NCBI GenBank assembly: GCA_945903445.1
Contig: CAMDNZ010000063.1
Location: forward strand, 1 to 14,303
Direction: 5' to 3'
Length of the DNA: 14,303 bases
Source: Bordetella parapertussis
GTDB lineage: Bacteria; Pseudomonadota; Gammaproteobacteria; Burkholderiales; Burkholderiaceae_B
The notes beneath the pieces are model-generated. The model did not search any database. It was not told the origin of the DNA and worked only from the letters and a program-made list of their open reading frames with translations. A program made the position numbers and the translations under genes. Shown piece after piece: positions 1-9,409 of this stretch; position 1 is the first letter of the stretch, and every line of letters starts with the position of its first letter.

Positions 1-50
1 CGCGTTATGCTCCCCGCAGCCGCCAGCGAGGCGATAGCCTTTGTTCCCAC

Positions 51-56
51 AGGAAG
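51..56 (+). promoter_or_regulatory. ribosome binding site of recC
   Basis: AGGAAG lies 8 bases before the ATG at 65 and supports that start over the in-frame ATG at 95. The rest of positions 1-64 shows no recognisable gene, and I cannot call a promoter there; the operon promoter may lie outside the window. Confidence 0.7.
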
Positions 57-64
57 CTTAAAAC

Positions 65-3000
65 ATGCGCAGTGACCCGGTGAGACCCGGATTGATGGTG
101 ATCCACGGCAATCGTCCCGAGGTGCTGCGCGATTTGCTGGTCACCTGGATGCATCGGTATCCGCTTGCGCCCCTGGCGACCGAAACCATTCTGGTGCAGA
201 GCAACGGCATCGCCCAGTGGCTGAAGATGGCGCTGGCTCGCGACGAGGCGCAAGGCGGTTGCGGCATCAGCGCGGGCATCGAAGTATTGCTGCCGGCCAA
301 ATTTCTGTGGCGGACCTACCGTGCCGTGCTGGGTGCTCATGCCGTGCCCGAGGTGTCGGCACTGGACAAACAGCCTTTGACCTGGCGATTGATTCGCCTG
401 ATTCCTCAATTGCTAACACGTCCCGGTTTCGAGACCTTGCATCGCTTTTTGGCCGACGATCCCGAGTGCCGCAGGCGGCTGCAACTGGCTCAACGACTGT
501 CCGACATCTTCGATCAGTATCAGGTCTATCGGGCCGACTGGTTGGAAGATTGGGCAGGGGGGCACGATCGATTGCGGCGCCTGGGTATGGCAGACGGCCC
601 GCCGATACCCGAAGGAGAACGCTGGCAAGCCGATCTATGGCGGGCCGTGGCGGCTGACGTCGGCGATGCCGCAGGGAGCAGCCGAGGGGGCGTGCATCGG
701 CGTTTCGTGCGCGAATTGAACGAGGCACAGACGTCGCCCGCAGGACTGCCCGAGCGCGTCATCGTGTTTGGGATCTCGTCCATGCCCGCTCAGGCCTTGG
801 AGGCTTTGTCGGCTATCGCGCGCCATGCGCAGGTGCTGCTGTGCGTCCACAACCCGTGCCGCCATCATTGGTCCGATATCGTTGCCGACAAAGACGTGGC
901 CCGCCAAGTCTATCGCCGCCAGCAACGCCGACCCGGTATGCCGGCCGATCTCGACGACGATGCCTTGCATTACCATGCCCATCCCTTGTTGGCCGCCTGG
1001 GGGCGACAGGGACGCGATTACATTGCGCTGCTCGATCGTCACGACCAGCCCGGACACTACCGCAGTCATGTCGGTGAAGTGACCGGCGACCGTATCGACT
1101 TGTTCGAAGAAAGCGATGCGAGCAGTCTGCTGCGTCAATTGCAGGACGACATTCTCGATCTTCGTCCCTTGCACGAGACTCGGCTTCAATGGCCCGATGT
1201 AAACATAGCCCGCGACACCTCTCTGCGTATGCATAGCGTGCACAGCATTCAGCGTGAAGTCGAGGTGCTGCACGATCAGTTGCTGGCCCGCTTCGATGCC
1301 GACCCGAACTTGCGCGCTCGCGACATCATCGTGATGACGCCCGACATTAACGCCTATGCGCCGTACATCGACGCGGTGTTCGGCCTGCCTGGACGCGACG
1401 ACGTTCGACACATCCCTTACGCTGTCAGCGATCAGGTGCAGCGTGGGCACGATCCCGTACATATCGCGTTGGAACATCTGCTGCATTTGCCCGATAGCCG
1501 TTGGGCGGTCAGCGAAATCATGGACTTATTGGACGTAGCACCCGTTCGTCGGCGATTCGACATTGCCGATGCCGACGTAGCCTTGCTGCATCGGTGGATC
1601 GAAGGCAGCGGCATCCGCTGGGGACTGGACGGCAGTCAACGCGAACGGCTGGGCTTGCCGTCCGCAGACGAAGCCAATAGTTGGCAATTCGGTTTGCGCC
1701 GGATGCTGCTGGGCTTTGCCGTGGGGCGAGGCGAAGCTTGGGACGGCATCGAGCCTTACGACGAGATCGGCGGTTTGGACGCCGCGGCCATCGGCCCCAT
1801 GTGTTCATTGATTCGAACACTGGCCGAGTCCGCCGCTACCTTGGCACAGCCTGCCACGCCCGATGAATGGGTCGAGCGGCTTTCCGCGCTGGTGGACAAT
1901 TGTTTCGCTATGCAGGATGCGCGCGAACAGGGCCAGCGCGCAGAGTGGTTGCGCCAACTGGATGCGTGGCGCGATGACTGCGTGACGGGCGGACTGACGC
2001 AAGCCTTGCCGCTTACCGTCGTGCGCGAAGCCTGGTTAGGCGGTTTGGATTCGGGCGGTTTGAATCAGCGGTTCTTGTCCGGTGCGGTCAGTTTCTGTAC
2101 CTTGATGCCCATGCGCGCCATTCCTTTTAAAGTGGTGTGTCTGTTGGGCATGAACGACAAGGATTTCCCGCGAAAGGTGGATCAGGTCGATTTCGATCTG
2201 ATGCAACACGACTATCGACCGGGGGATCGTTCGCGCCGCGAAGACGACCGCTATCTGTTGTTGGAAGCCTTGTTATCGGCGCGCGAGCAACTGTATATCA
2301 GCTGGGTGGGCCGCAATCCGCGTGACAACGCCGAACTTCCTCCCTCGGTGCTGATCGGTCAACTGCGCGATCACCTAGATGCGGGCTGGCGCCTGGCGCA
2401 ATCGAGCGGCAGCGTATCGGCGGCTCTCACGCGTGAACATCCTTTGCAGCCGTTCAGTCGCCGCTATTTTCCCGAACAGGCAGAGCGCGGACTCGACGAG
2501 TGGTTCACCTATTCGCCAGCGTGGCGGGCGATGCACGACGATTCGGCGAGCGTCGCCGCCCATCGCCCCAACGCCGACAGGTTGTCGGCTCCGGAAGTCG
2601 ATCAGCCCATCGGTCTGCTCGACCTGGACAGTTTCATCAAGCAACCCGTCTATGCGTTTTTTCGCGATCGGTTGAAGGTGCGCTTTCAAGACGAAAAACT
2701 GGTCAGCGCCGACGACGAGGCGTTCGCGCTCGACGATCTGGCGGCATACCGCATTCAGCAGTCTTTGTGCGATCGCTTGCTGCCGCGGGTAGAGGTCGGT
2801 TTGCGAGGCGACGATCTGCACCTGGCCATCGATCGCGGCATTGCCCGCCTGCGAACCGCCGGTACCTTGCCCAGTGCCGGATTCGGCGAATCGAGCGCAC
2901 AGACTTTGGCGCATCCGGCGCAGCGCGCCCTGGACGCGTACGCTGCCTTAGTCGACGAATGGGGCGAATCCGCTGCCATGCCTATTCCGTTCGAGTATGT

Positions 3001-3631
3001 CGAGCAGCAGACCGGCGTATCCATCAGCGATTCGATATCCGGCATACGGCACGATACCGAAGGCCGCCGTGCCTGTCTCTACCTGGATGCGGGCAAGTTA
3101 CATCGCGGCTCGCGATTCCGGTGGGATCGACTGGCCCGCTATTGGATAAGACATCTGGCGCTTCAGCAACTGGGTCAACCAGCAATGAGCATTATCGTTG
3201 GACAAACCGGTGCGGTGACGCTTCCGCCGATGCCGGTTCACGAGGCGCGGGATGCGTTGGACCGCATCCTCGTGTTACGTCAGGAGGGCTTGGCCCGTCC
3301 GTTGCCCGTGGCTTGCCGCAGTGCGTTCGCCTGGCTGGATGCCTCGCGCGATCAGGCGACACGGTCTGAAGGCGACGCGTCGTCCGATAAAGCCCAGGCC
3401 GATGCGCGCGCGGCGGCGCAAACCGAATACGAAGGCGGACACAACCAAGATGGTGAAGTCGGCCGGTCGGTTGCGCTGAAGCGGGCTTATCCACGCTTCG
3501 ACGCCCTGGTGCAAGCCGGATTCGAGCAGTACGCCCGGGCGCTGTATGGTCCGCTGCACGAACAAATCAGTCGCAAACCGGTGCCGACACCCACACGTGC
3601 GTCTCAGAGAGATGGGGACCGTCATGAGTGA
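65..3631 (+). CDS. recC: RecC, exodeoxyribonuclease V gamma subunit
   Basis: RecC is the scaffold and Chi-scanning subunit of the RecBCD helicase-nuclease, which processes double-strand DNA ends in the cytoplasm and loads RecA. The 1188-residue product is slightly longer than E. coli RecC (1122). Family blocks seen are ILVQSNGIAQWL (about 42-53), RVIVFGISSMP (231-241) followed by NPCRHHW (263-269), FCTLMPMR (677-684) with IPFKVVCLLGMND just after, a DDRYLLLEALLSA block, and a C-terminal nuclease-like fold beginning LLDLDSFIKQPVYAFF (about 851). In E. coli this last fold is catalytically dead and helps guide the 3' strand; the same role is inferred here. A charged, Ala/Asp/Glu-rich stretch at about 1095-1137 may be flexible. 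The ATG at 65 is chosen for its ribosome binding site. The last 8 bases overlap recB. Confidence 0.97.
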   Translation: MRSDPVRPGLMVIHGNRPEVLRDLLVTWMHRYPLAPLATETILVQSNGIAQWLKMALARDEAQGGCGISAGIEVLLPAKFLWRTYRAVLGAHAVPEVSALDKQPLTWRLIRLIPQLLTRPGFETLHRFLADDPECRRRLQLAQRLSDIFDQYQVYRADWLEDWAGGHDRLRRLGMADGPPIPEGERWQADLWRAVAADVGDAAGSSRGGVHRRFVRELNEAQTSPAGLPERVIVFGISSMPAQALEALSAIARHAQVLLCVHNPCRHHWSDIVADKDVARQVYRRQQRRPGMPADLDDDALHYHAHPLLAAWGRQGRDYIALLDRHDQPGHYRSHVGEVTGDRIDLFEESDASSLLRQLQDDILDLRPLHETRLQWPDVNIARDTSLRMHSVHSIQREVEVLHDQLLARFDADPNLRARDIIVMTPDINAYAPYIDAVFGLPGRDDVRHIPYAVSDQVQRGHDPVHIALEHLLHLPDSRWAVSEIMDLLDVAPVRRRFDIADADVALLHRWIEGSGIRWGLDGSQRERLGLPSADEANSWQFGLRRMLLGFAVGRGEAWDGIEPYDEIGGLDAAAIGPMCSLIRTLAESAATLAQPATPDEWVERLSALVDNCFAMQDAREQGQRAEWLRQLDAWRDDCVTGGLTQALPLTVVREAWLGGLDSGGLNQRFLSGAVSFCTLMPMRAIPFKVVCLLGMNDKDFPRKVDQVDFDLMQHDYRPGDRSRREDDRYLLLEALLSAREQLYISWVGRNPRDNAELPPSVLIGQLRDHLDAGWRLAQSSGSVSAALTREHPLQPFSRRYFPEQAERGLDEWFTYSPAWRAMHDDSASVAAHRPNADRLSAPEVDQPIGLLDLDSFIKQPVYAFFRDRLKVRFQDEKLVSADDEAFALDDLAAYRIQQSLCDRLLPRVEVGLRGDDLHLAIDRGIARLRTAGTLPSAGFGESSAQTLAHPAQRALDAYAALVDEWGESAAMPIPFEYVEQQTGVSISDSISGIRHDTEGRRACLYLDAGKLHRGSRFRWDRLARYWIRHLALQQLGQPAMSIIVGQTGAVTLPPMPVHEARDALDRILVLRQEGLARPLPVACRSAFAWLDASRDQATRSEGDASSDKAQADARAAAQTEYEGGHNQDGEVGRSVALKRAYPRFDALVQAGFEQYARALYGPLHEQISRKPVPTPTRASQRDGDRHE

Positions 3632-6600
3632 GATGCCCACGACTTTATCGGTGCGCGATTTTCCGCTATACGGCAGTCGGCTGATCGAGGCCAGCGCCGG
3701 CACCGGCAAGACCTACACGATCGCCTTGCTTTATGTTCGGCTGGTGCTGGGGCATGGCGATCGGAATGCGTACGCCCGAGCGCTCAGCCCGCCGGAAATA
3801 CTTGTCGTAACCTTCACGGAGGCTGCCACTCAGGAACTGCGTGATCGTATCCGCGTGCGCTTGCGCGAGGCAGCCTTGTGCTTCGCCGACCACAACCCTG
3901 CTGCCGACGACATCGATTCGAGCGCGACGCACGATCCGGCATTGCTCGCTTTGCGTGAGGACTACCCGCAAGATGCCTGGAACGCCTGCGCACGTCGCCT
4001 TCAACTGGCGTCGGAATGGATGGATGAGGCTGCTGTTTCGACGATTCACAGCTGGTGCCTGCGCATGCTGCGGGAACATGCATTCGACAGCGGCAGCCTG
4101 TTTCAGGTGACGCTCAAGCCAGACGAGAAAAGCCTGCGCCATAGCGTCGTGCGCGACTATTGGCGTCGCACCTACTATCCCCTGTCGGCGGGCGCGGTGC
4201 GCGTCGTGCAGCAGTGTTTTGCCGATCCCGAAACCTTGGCGCGTGCTTTAGATGCGCTGCTGGCACGTCCGGCCGCTCGATTGCGTCACGGCAATGTGGC
4301 CCTGAACGCCGAAGGGTCGGTTGCCGATTTGCTAGAGACGGCGGCGCGAGCCGAGGCCCAGCGCGACGCCACGATGCAACAGGCGCGCGATGCGTGGCGC
4401 GCAGCACGCAACGACCTGGAACTGTTGTTCGGTGGTTTGCGGCCTCATATGAATCGCAACACCTATCGCGGCGTGGACGAACAGTTCGATCAATGGCTGG
4501 ACGCATTGCGAGCCTGGTCCGAAGGCGGGGTGATACCCGAGAAGCTGCGCGTGTTCGGTGCCAGTGGCATCAAGCTCAAAGGGGGCCACCCCGTGCCTGT
4601 GCATCCTGCGCTGGATGCCATCGATGCCGCACTGGCGGTCGAACCCATGGCAGGCGATTTACCTGCGAGATTGCTGGCGCATGCCTTGCCCGAGGTGCGT
4701 GCGGCGCTGTCGGCAGAAAAGGATCGCCGCGCCGAATTGGGCTTTGACGATTTGCTTCAGCGCTTAGATCAGGCATTGATGGGAGCGGGGGGAACCACTC
4801 TGGCGGCACGCATCCGGACTCAATTTCCGGTGGCATTGATCGACGAGTTTCAGGATACCGATCCCATCCAGTATCGCATCTTCGATCGGATCTATCGCAT
4901 CGTCGATTCAACGCCCGATTGCGGTGTCTTCATGATCGGCGATCCCAAGCAAGCCATCTACAGTTTTCGCGGCGGCGACATTCATACCTACTTGCGCGCA
5001 CGCGATGCCACGGCAGGGCGACATTACACCTTGGGCACTAATTTTCGTTCGACGCAGCTCCTGGTGCAGGCGGTCAACCAGTGCTTCAATCACGCCGAAC
5101 GGCAGCCTCGTGGAGCGTTCCGCTATGTGAGTGCGCAACATGGCAATCGCGTTCCTTTTCATGCCGTACAGGCAAAAGGGCGCGGCGATCAGTTGCTGTT
5201 GGGCGGGCGACCCGCTCAAGCACTGACGTTCTGGTATCTGGATGGCGGCGACGCTCCCGTGACTGCGGGCACCTACCGTCGCGAGATGGCGGCGCGGGCA
5301 GCAAGCGCGGTCGGTAGCTGGCTGCGCGGGGCGGAGAGCGGTGATAGCGCTTTACTCGATCTGTCGGGGCAAAGCAGGCGCTTGCAGCCCGCCGACATCG
5401 CCGTGCTGGTGCGCGATGGCACCGAAGCATTGGCCATCCGCGATGCCTTGTCCGATAGAGGAATGGCCAGCGTCTATCTGTCGGATCGCGATTCCGTCTT
5501 TGCTTCTGCCGAGGCGCAGGACATGGCATATTGGTTGCACGCGTGCAGTGTGCCCACGGACGACAAAGCCATGCGCGCCGCATTGGCCACGGCGACCTTA
5601 GGCTTAACTTATGTCGTGCTCGATCGCTTGAATCAAGACGAACGGTTCTGGGAGGCGCAGGTTCAGCGTTTTGTCGATTATCGGCAGCAGTGGCAGCAGC
5701 AAGGCGTGTTGCCGATGCTACGCCAGATATTGGCCGACTTCGCCGTGCCCCAGCGTCTGGCCTCGTCGGTGGGCGGCGAGCGCGCACTCACCAATGTGCT
5801 GCATATCGCCGAATGGTTACAGCGGCGCGCCGCCGAACTCGACGGCGAGCATGCCTTGCTTCGCGCCTTGGCTGAACAGATCGATCAGCCCAGCCAAGAA
5901 GAACTGCTTCGTTTGGAAAGCGACGCCGATCTGATCAAGGTCATCACCATTCACAAGTCGAAGGGTTTGGAGTATCCCATCGTGGTGATGCCCTTCGCGT
6001 GTAATTGGAAGGCGCAACGGCCTATCAAGGGCAGTCGGCGACCAGCGGCCTATCACGATGCCGACGGCGGCGATCTGGTGCTGGATCTGTCCGACGATAA
6101 AAACTCGGCCGACGCCTACGATCGCGCCGACGACGAACGATTGAGCGAAGACATGCGGCTATTGTATGTCGCCATGACGCGCGCCCGATATGCCATGTGG
6201 CTGGGCGTTGCGCCTCTGGCACAGGGCTTGTCGCGCACGCCTCAGGTCGACCGCAGCGCGGTGGGCTACATGATGGGCGTGGCGGCCGGTTCCCCTGTGT
6301 GGGCTTTACGCGATGCGTTAAATGCCGTCGCTGCCCAAAGCGACGCCATCGATGTCGTGGCTGCGCCAGTGGCCGACGATGTGCGTGTGCCGCCTATCGC
6401 CAAGCCCCGGTTGGGGGCAGCCCGCGATCCGATTCGCCGTATCGCTCAAGCCTGGTATATCGCCAGCTACTCTGCGCTCGCGTTCGGCACGGCGCCCGAG
6501 CGTATCGACCCGGCCGATGAGCCTGCAAGTGCCGAGGAGGCTAATCTGACCGAGCCTGCGGCCGAAGAGCGTGGTGTGCTCGAACCAGCCGGGCGTGCCG

Positions 6601-7343
6601 CCACGGTTCAGCACGCTTTCGAGCGCGGGGCGGAGGCAGGCACCTTTTTGCACAATCTGTTGGAGTGGGCGGCTCGGGCAGGATTCTCGTCCGTGCTCGA
6701 ACGGCCAGCCGTGTTGCGCGACGTGATCGCGCGGCGCTGCCGACTGCGCAATCTGACGCACTGGATCGATCCTTTGCACGAGTGGCTCACAGCGCTCTTG
6801 GAGATGCCGTTCGAGATGTCCGAGGCGTCGCCGATCCGCTTGTCCGCTTTAGGCGAATATCAGACCGAAATGGAATTCTGGTTCTCGGCCAGCCGGGTCG
6901 ATGCCGAAGCCCTGGATCGAATCGTGTGCCACTACATCTCGCCGGGCGAGGCTCGTCCGGCTTTGCTGCCGCGTCGTATTCACGGCATGTTCAAGGGGTT
7001 CATCGATTTGACGTTCCAGCATGACGGCCGTTATTACGTGGCCGACTACAAGTCCAACGCGCTCGGCCCGGACGATACGGCCTACTCGCCAGCGGCCATT
7101 GCGCAGGCCATGCTCGCCAATCGTTATGACATGCAAGCGGCCTTGTACCTGTTCGCTTTGCACCGATTACTGCGCGTTCGCATTCCCGATTACGACTATT
7201 CCCGCGATGTGGGCGGGGCGTGTTATTTATTCTTGCGAGGCTTGACTGCACCGGGGCAGGGGCTGCATATCGAGCGTCCGGACGTCGCGATGATGGACGA
7301 GTTGGATGCTTTGTTCATGGCCAACGAGGGCACGCACGTATGA
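3624..7343 (+). CDS. recB: RecB, exodeoxyribonuclease V beta subunit
   Basis: RecB is the 3'-5' SF1A helicase and the only nuclease of RecBCD. With the ATG at 3624 the product is 1239 residues (E. coli 1180). Helicase motifs seen: Walker A ASAGTGKT (23-30), motif Ia VTFTEAA (62-68), STIHSWC (139-145), Walker B DEFQDTD (407-413), GDPKQAIYSFRG (439-450), TNFRS (472-476), TIHKSKGLEY (775-784) and YVAMTRAR (848-855). After an acidic Ala/Glu-rich tether (about 963-993) comes the nuclease domain: GTFLH (His1010), GFIDL (Asp1128) and DYK (Asp1141, Lys1143), with the same 13-residue Asp-Asp spacing as E. coli Asp1067/Asp1080. Both activities should be intact. The frame is open upstream to 3546, but that lies deep inside recC. 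The ATG at 3624 overlaps the recC stop by 8 bp and sits after a GGGG/AGAG-rich weak ribosome site, suggesting coupled translation. Confidence 0.97.
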   Translation: MSEMPTTLSVRDFPLYGSRLIEASAGTGKTYTIALLYVRLVLGHGDRNAYARALSPPEILVVTFTEAATQELRDRIRVRLREAALCFADHNPAADDIDSSATHDPALLALREDYPQDAWNACARRLQLASEWMDEAAVSTIHSWCLRMLREHAFDSGSLFQVTLKPDEKSLRHSVVRDYWRRTYYPLSAGAVRVVQQCFADPETLARALDALLARPAARLRHGNVALNAEGSVADLLETAARAEAQRDATMQQARDAWRAARNDLELLFGGLRPHMNRNTYRGVDEQFDQWLDALRAWSEGGVIPEKLRVFGASGIKLKGGHPVPVHPALDAIDAALAVEPMAGDLPARLLAHALPEVRAALSAEKDRRAELGFDDLLQRLDQALMGAGGTTLAARIRTQFPVALIDEFQDTDPIQYRIFDRIYRIVDSTPDCGVFMIGDPKQAIYSFRGGDIHTYLRARDATAGRHYTLGTNFRSTQLLVQAVNQCFNHAERQPRGAFRYVSAQHGNRVPFHAVQAKGRGDQLLLGGRPAQALTFWYLDGGDAPVTAGTYRREMAARAASAVGSWLRGAESGDSALLDLSGQSRRLQPADIAVLVRDGTEALAIRDALSDRGMASVYLSDRDSVFASAEAQDMAYWLHACSVPTDDKAMRAALATATLGLTYVVLDRLNQDERFWEAQVQRFVDYRQQWQQQGVLPMLRQILADFAVPQRLASSVGGERALTNVLHIAEWLQRRAAELDGEHALLRALAEQIDQPSQEELLRLESDADLIKVITIHKSKGLEYPIVVMPFACNWKAQRPIKGSRRPAAYHDADGGDLVLDLSDDKNSADAYDRADDERLSEDMRLLYVAMTRARYAMWLGVAPLAQGLSRTPQVDRSAVGYMMGVAAGSPVWALRDALNAVAAQSDAIDVVAAPVADDVRVPPIAKPRLGAARDPIRRIAQAWYIASYSALAFGTAPERIDPADEPASAEEANLTEPAAEERGVLEPAGRAATVQHAFERGAEAGTFLHNLLEWAARAGFSSVLERPAVLRDVIARRCRLRNLTHWIDPLHEWLTALLEMPFEMSEASPIRLSALGEYQTEMEFWFSASRVDAEALDRIVCHYISPGEARPALLPRRIHGMFKGFIDLTFQHDGRYYVADYKSNALGPDDTAYSPAAIAQAMLANRYDMQAALYLFALHRLLRVRIPDYDYSRDVGGACYLFLRGLTAPGQGLHIERPDVAMMDELDALFMANEGTHV

Positions 7344-9409
7344 CGCCACCGGATTATTCGACCTCTGGCGCAGGGATGCTGGCCGTGTTGCGGCGCTGGG
7401 CCGATCAAGGCTGGTTGCGTGAGCTTGACTGCGCCTTTGCCGCGTTTTTATTAGAGCGCTCACCCAACGCGCACCCCTTGCTGGTTCTGGCGGGAGCGTT
7501 GGCCAGCCATCAGTTGGGGCGCGGTCATGTCTGTTTGGATCTATCGGCCACCCTGGCCAATAGCCGCTATGCCTTGTCCTTGCCACCGGATCACGACGCT
7601 AGCATTGTTGACGCGCCCTTGCCGGCGGACGTGCTGGCCGACGTGGGCTTGACCGATTGGCAGCATGCGTTGACAGAGAGCACGCTCGTTTCGACCGGGG
7701 TCGGCAATGAACCTTTGGTGTTCGTGCAGGCGCGACTGTATTTGAGGCGCTACTGGCAGTTCGAAGCTGCGGTTCGAGCGGCCATCGACGCACGAGTGGC
7801 GCATGGCACTGCCGTGCGAGCGGCCATGGACGAACCGGCGCTCGCTCGAGCGCTGGACCGTTTGTTCGAACCCACGGCCGTCCATGGAGGCACTGGCAAT
7901 TGGCAGAAGCTGGCGTGCGCAGTGGCGGCGGGCAACGCGTTCAGCATCATTACCGGCGGGCCGGGCACCGGCAAGACCACCACTGTGGTTCGCCTGTTGG
8001 CCGTTTTGCAAAGTCTGGCGTTACACGGATCCGAAGGCGTGCCGCTGCGAATCCGTCTGGCTGCGCCGACCGGCAAGGCGGCTGCTCGCCTCAGTGCTTC
8101 GGTGGCAGGCGCGGTTCAAAAACTGCCACTGGCGGCCTTGGGCGATGCGGTTCGTTTGGCCGCTGCCATTCCAGTCGATGTCACCACGCTGCACCGCTTA
8201 TTGGGTGCGAAGTTCGACAGTCGGCATTTTAGTCACCATGCAGGACATCCGCTGGCGCTGGATGTGCTGGTGATCGACGAAGCGTCGATGGTCGATCTCG
8301 AAATGATGGCCTCGGTATTGGATGCGCTGCCGCCGACCACCAGATTGGTGCTGCTGGGCGATAAGGATCAGCTCGCGTCGGTCGAGGCCGGTGCCGTCTT
8401 GGGCGAGCTGTGCAGTCATGCACAAGCCGGGCGGTATTGGCCCGACACCGCACGCTGGTTGGCAGAGGTAACAGGCGAGCACATTGAAGACGAGTTGCTC
8501 CATCCGGCAGGCGACGCGCTCGATCAATGCGTCGTGATGCTGCGCCATAGCCACCGTTTTGGCGAGCACAGCGGCATCGGCCGTCTGGCCGACGCCGTCA
8601 ATCGGGGCGACTATTCGAAAATGCAGACCTTGAAGCGTCAGGCTTATCAAGATTTGGCCTGGATCGAGCTGTCGGCGCAGGATCATACTGCCCTACAGGC
8701 GCTGGTCGTCTATGGTGGCAAGGCTTCGGGCACGGAGGATATGTTCGCCGGATCCAACGCCCGCGCCGGTTATCGCCACTACCTCGATCGGGTACGAGAC
8801 GGGTTGCCCGCGCCGGATGCAGATCCCGCTTGTTTCGATGCGTGGGCGCATGACGTCTTGCATGCCCACGCTCAGTTTCAAGTGCTGTGTGCCTTGCGTG
8901 CCGGCCCCTGGGGCGTGGACGGCCTGAACCGTAGCATTGTCGATCTTCTGCATGCACAGGGGCTGATCGCGCCGCAGGGCGAGTGGTATCTGGGGCGACC
9001 GGTGCTGGTGACGCGCAACGATGCGGCTCTCGGACTGATGAACGGCGACGTTGGCGTGACCTTGTACGCGCCGATGGAATCGGATCGGCTTGGCGGCTAT
9101 GTGCTGAGAGTTGCGTTCGCCGACGGACGAGGCGGCATTCGTTGGGTGCTGCCCAGCCGCTTGCAGTCTGTCGAGACGGTGTACGCGATGACGGTGCATA
9201 AGTCGCAAGGGTCGGAGTTCACGCACACGGCCCTCGTATTGCCTCCCACCATGAGTCCAATTCTGACGCGGGAGTTGATCTACACCGGTATTACCCGTGC
9301 CAAGCAGTGGTTCACGTGGGCCTCTGCCGGGCAGGGCGACTTCATTGCCAAGCAGGCGATCGGCCGCCGGGTCGTGCGTGCCAGCGGCCTGCGGGAAAGC
9401 GGGTCTTAA
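7340..9409 (+). CDS. recD: RecD, exodeoxyribonuclease V alpha subunit
   Basis: RecD is the fast 5'-3' SF1B helicase of RecBCD, needed for full nuclease and Chi control. The product is 689 residues, longer than E. coli RecD (608). Motifs seen: Walker A GGPGTGKTT (206-214), APTGKAAARL (242-251), Walker B IDEAS (312-316), GDKDQLASVEAG (340-351), TVHKSQGSEF (618-627) and the motif VI Arg finger block YTGITRAK (648-655, Arg653). The N-terminal 200 residues match the RecC-contacting region in position. Extra length falls partly between the RHSHRFG block and LCALRAGPWGVDGLN, where a GGKASGTED stretch sits. The ATG at 7340 forms an ATGA overlap with the recB stop and follows GAGGG at 7326-7330; the frame is open further upstream inside recB, but that is not favoured. 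The stop at 9407-9409 overlaps the convergent kinase gene. Confidence 0.96.
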   Translation: MTPPDYSTSGAGMLAVLRRWADQGWLRELDCAFAAFLLERSPNAHPLLVLAGALASHQLGRGHVCLDLSATLANSRYALSLPPDHDASIVDAPLPADVLADVGLTDWQHALTESTLVSTGVGNEPLVFVQARLYLRRYWQFEAAVRAAIDARVAHGTAVRAAMDEPALARALDRLFEPTAVHGGTGNWQKLACAVAAGNAFSIITGGPGTGKTTTVVRLLAVLQSLALHGSEGVPLRIRLAAPTGKAAARLSASVAGAVQKLPLAALGDAVRLAAAIPVDVTTLHRLLGAKFDSRHFSHHAGHPLALDVLVIDEASMVDLEMMASVLDALPPTTRLVLLGDKDQLASVEAGAVLGELCSHAQAGRYWPDTARWLAEVTGEHIEDELLHPAGDALDQCVVMLRHSHRFGEHSGIGRLADAVNRGDYSKMQTLKRQAYQDLAWIELSAQDHTALQALVVYGGKASGTEDMFAGSNARAGYRHYLDRVRDGLPAPDADPACFDAWAHDVLHAHAQFQVLCALRAGPWGVDGLNRSIVDLLHAQGLIAPQGEWYLGRPVLVTRNDAALGLMNGDVGVTLYAPMESDRLGGYVLRVAFADGRGGIRWVLPSRLQSVETVYAMTVHKSQGSEFTHTALVLPPTMSPILTRELIYTGITRAKQWFTWASAGQGDFIAKQAIGRRVVRASGLRESGS

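Noticed and set aside
635..1486. 283-codon open frame on the - strand within recC
   Set aside because: It is fully antisense to a clearly conserved recC region, shows no recognisable motif, and such shadow frames are common in GC-rich genes.
3546..3623. Upstream extension of recB to the ATG at 3546
   Set aside because: It would overlap recC by more than 80 bases, and the added residues are not similar to RecB N-termini; the 3624 start places Walker A at the usual distance.
7220..7339. Upstream extension of recD to the ATG at 7220
   Set aside because: It lies within the conserved RecB C-terminus; the ATG at 7340 has a GAGGG site and a standard ATGA overlap.
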